The notes below the pieces were generated by a model. It worked only from the letters and a program-made list of their open reading frames with translations. It searched no databases and had not been told where the DNA came from. A stretch of DNA of 64,000 nt from NCBI GenBank assembly GCA_029547705.1, contig JAKPOU010000034.1, positions 84,508-148,507 on the forward strand, given 5' to 3'. The translations under genes and the position numbers were made by a program. This DNA is from Bacteroidota bacterium (lineage in GTDB: Bacteria > Bacteroidota > Bacteroidia > Bacteroidales > VadinHA17). This document shows, one piece after another, positions 62,196-64,000 of the stretch; position 1 is the stretch's first letter, and every line of letters starts with the position of its first letter.

Positions 62196-62648
62196 CTATT
62201 TTTCTAATTTATTAAAGTTAAAGGTTGCATCCTCTTTAATAATCAGAGTTACATTGATTGTAGGGAGTACATATTTGTTGAAACAAGTACCTTCTGTTTT
62301 TGCATGTAAAATACCACGGGAGGTTCCTACAGTCAACATTGCCAAATGACGTAAAAACCCTTTTGGTATTACAAGAGTGTTAGTCACAGAATTAAACATC
62401 TGAATCCACGCAGTATCATTTATTTTAAAATGACAACTTGCTTCAACTATAAGAAAAGGTTTGGTATCTGAATCAAAAATAAAAGATGTAAATACAGCCA
62501 CATACTTTTGTATATCGTCAGCTGCATACCTTAACGAAGTGTTTAATCTGATTTTTCCCTTGTCATTAAAACCTTCTTCAATAATTGCAAACTGCTCTGT
62601 TGAGACTTTTTTTAGTGAGAATCCGATACTTTTTTTGGGAGTTTTCAT
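62196..62648 (-). CDS. SecB-like chaperone (third gene of putative TAC module)
   Basis: 150 aa; IRLNTSLRYAADDIQKYVAVFTSFIFDS...FLIVEASCHFKIN...LVIPKGFLRHLAMLTVGTSRGILHAKTEGT...YVLPTINVTLI resembles the SecB pattern (LFPYARECITSMVSRGTFP..NLAPVNFDAL). Confidence 0.72.
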   Translation of the reverse strand: MKTPKKSIGFSLKKVSTEQFAIIEEGFNDKGKIRLNTSLRYAADDIQKYVAVFTSFIFDSDTKPFLIVEASCHFKINDTAWIQMFNSVTNTLVIPKGFLRHLAMLTVGTSRGILHAKTEGTCFNKYVLPTINVTLIIKEDATFNFNKLEK

Positions 62649-62650
62649 TG

Positions 62651-63097
62651 CTAAGCTGCAATATGTATTTCTTGAGGTTGATATTTACTTTCAGAATTGT
62701 ATTCTGTCTTTTTGGAACCGATTGGTTTACTCTCAATCTTTGGAATTGAGAATGGCACAGTAGAAAAACTATCAAGAATAACCTGGCTGGATTCATAAGA
62801 TGGGACCGAAATCAAGGAAATTCCTAATGATCTTTCAATTTTACAAATTGTTTCTAATGAAAGATTTTCATAGCCCTTAACAACTTTATTGATATATTGA
62901 GGAGTTACTCCCATGCTATCTGCAAGTGCTTTTTGGGTTATTGATTGACTTCTCAGAGTGCTAAGTATTTTTATTGCAATTAGAGCTGACTTGTTGAGCC
63001 AATCCTTATTGATTTCATAATAATCAGCCTGAGCCATCCAGTCTAATGATTCTCTGGAAATGTATTTATTGAGTTTATTTTTTGCTGTATCCTTCAT
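62651..63097 (-). CDS. HTH (XRE/Cro-like) antitoxin-type regulator with C-terminal extension
   Basis: 148 aa; TQKALADSMGVTPQYINKVVKGYENLSLETICKIERSLGISL is a clear HTH_3; two bases separate its stop from the SecB-like start. Confidence 0.85.
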   Translation of the reverse strand: MKDTAKNKLNKYISRESLDWMAQADYYEINKDWLNKSALIAIKILSTLRSQSITQKALADSMGVTPQYINKVVKGYENLSLETICKIERSLGISLISVPSYESSQVILDSFSTVPFSIPKIESKPIGSKKTEYNSESKYQPQEIHIAA

Positions 63098-63101
63098 TGT
63101 T

Positions 63102-63662
63102 TTATAATTCTAATAGTTCGATGATTCCATCTTCATCAACAATTCCTTCTTCTATAATATATCTCTTACACGTTTCGAGTTTTCTTAATTCTTCTCTTGT
63201 ATGTTCTCTTTCAGACATGTTATCTGTAAGTTTTATAGCACCTCCAGTGATTAGATATTTATCTTCACCGAATTTAAGGGCATAAATCCTAAGCCAAGTT
63301 TTGTTTCTTAAACCATAAGCTTTCTTCTTTTCCAAGAAAGAGATTGTCGGTTGATCTTTTTTTAGTGGTTGAAATAATCTCAATAATAAAACAAGCCTTT
63401 CTGATGGATTCTTCTTAGATATCCTTCTAAGGTACTGTCGGAATTTGATAGCTTCATTTCTTGTCTCAATTATTGCTTGTTCAACTGAAATTCCCTCCCA
63501 AAAGGGTCTTTTTAAATCTACTTCATGAGTTGTAAAGAATGTGTCAAGGTATTCAATATCAGTCCAATTTCTCAATATCTTATCAAACTCACAGTATTTT
63601 TCATGGTCACCCTTAACAGATAATAAATAATCTTCATCATCAAATATAGGAACAAATTTCAT
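63102..63662 (-). CDS. Putative toxin of unknown family (weakly HigB/RelE-like C-terminal half)
   Basis: 186 aa; ...RNKTWLRIYALKFGEDKYLITGGAIKLTDNMSEREHTREELRKLETCKRYI; first gene of the operon, 4 bp from the HTH gene. Toxin function is inferred mainly from gene order. Confidence 0.55.
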   Translation of the reverse strand: MKFVPIFDDEDYLLSVKGDHEKYCEFDKILRNWTDIEYLDTFFTTHEVDLKRPFWEGISVEQAIIETRNEAIKFRQYLRRISKKNPSERLVLLLRLFQPLKKDQPTISFLEKKKAYGLRNKTWLRIYALKFGEDKYLITGGAIKLTDNMSEREHTREELRKLETCKRYIIEEGIVDEDGIIELLEL

Positions 63663-63768
63663 TAAATCAACTTATGGGTTTATTATTTAACAAATTTTTA
63701 TAATTAAACTTGACAATTATGTGTGTTAGAAATGTAAAACTACCCATTATTTGTAAACGGTAAATAAC

Positions 63769-63847
63769 AATGTACATTTTTTCGCAAATAGGAATGTACC
63801 AAAAACAGCAATTAGTGATGTATTAAAAACAGCAATTAAGAATGCAC
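63769..63847 (+). repeat. 24-bp-period iteron array
   Basis: AATGTACATTTTTTCGCAAATAGG (63769), AATGTACCAAAAACAGCAATTAGT (63793), GATGTATTAAAAACAGCAATTAAG (63817), AATGCACAC... (63841): exact 24-bp spacing. Confidence 0.8.
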
Positions 63848-64000
63848 ACTTTCTGTTATAAGAAGAATTTCTTTCAAGGAAAAGTTTTCCATTTTTTCAT
63901 TTAAACAGATTTTAAGAAACAAAACAACTTAGTGTTAATAATGTTGTTTTGAACCAATTGGGATTATCCTGTTATTGGTAATCTGATAATTAACCAATAA

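Noticed and set aside
63705-63745. TTGACA-like -35 element on the + strand near 63709
   Set aside because: Bacteroidota promoters do not use this consensus as a rule and no + strand gene follows within the window.
1-64000. CRISPR arrays, rRNA genes, prophage structural genes
   Set aside because: No regularly spaced palindromic repeats with unique spacers, no rRNA-like sequence and no phage structural proteins seen; the periodic repeats found are coding repeats or the short 24-bp iterons.

Overview
This 64 kb window is a Bacteroidota-type chromosome segment, judged from type IX secretion (T9SS) genes, gliding-type C-terminal sorting domains and gene families. About 40 coding genes are supported. 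Main content: (i) a T9SS core block, ispF-porV-porU // PorP-like-gldJ-murF (2.4-11.5 kb); (ii) envelope and housekeeping genes, including MtaB, PhoH, folC, 5'-nucleotidase, M28 peptidase, cca, xseAB, dnaK, fmt, ribBA and an LptF/G permease; (iii) a three-gene cassette, COG1900/DUF39 - NIL+2x[4Fe-4S] - UPF0280/COG2122 (26.96-29.30 kb), matching the direct homocysteine-forming sulfur-insertion pathway described in methanogens; (iv) a 2006-aa T9SS adhesin whose 11 SprB-like units form a higher-order repeat with an exact 933-bp period, followed by its PorP/SprF partner; (v) two tRNAs, tRNA-Val(UAC) and tRNA-Met(CAU), with a truncated tRNA-like copy in tandem upstream of the latter; (vi) a visibly AT-richer tail after tRNA-Met. 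This tail carries a three-gene operon (186-aa putative toxin, HTH antitoxin with a C-terminal tail, SecB-like chaperone) that reads as a toxin-antitoxin-chaperone (TAC) module, plus a strict 24-bp-period iteron array near the window end. The TAC-like module is the best candidate for a poorly described system. All assignments come from reading the sequence and translations. No database searches were run.
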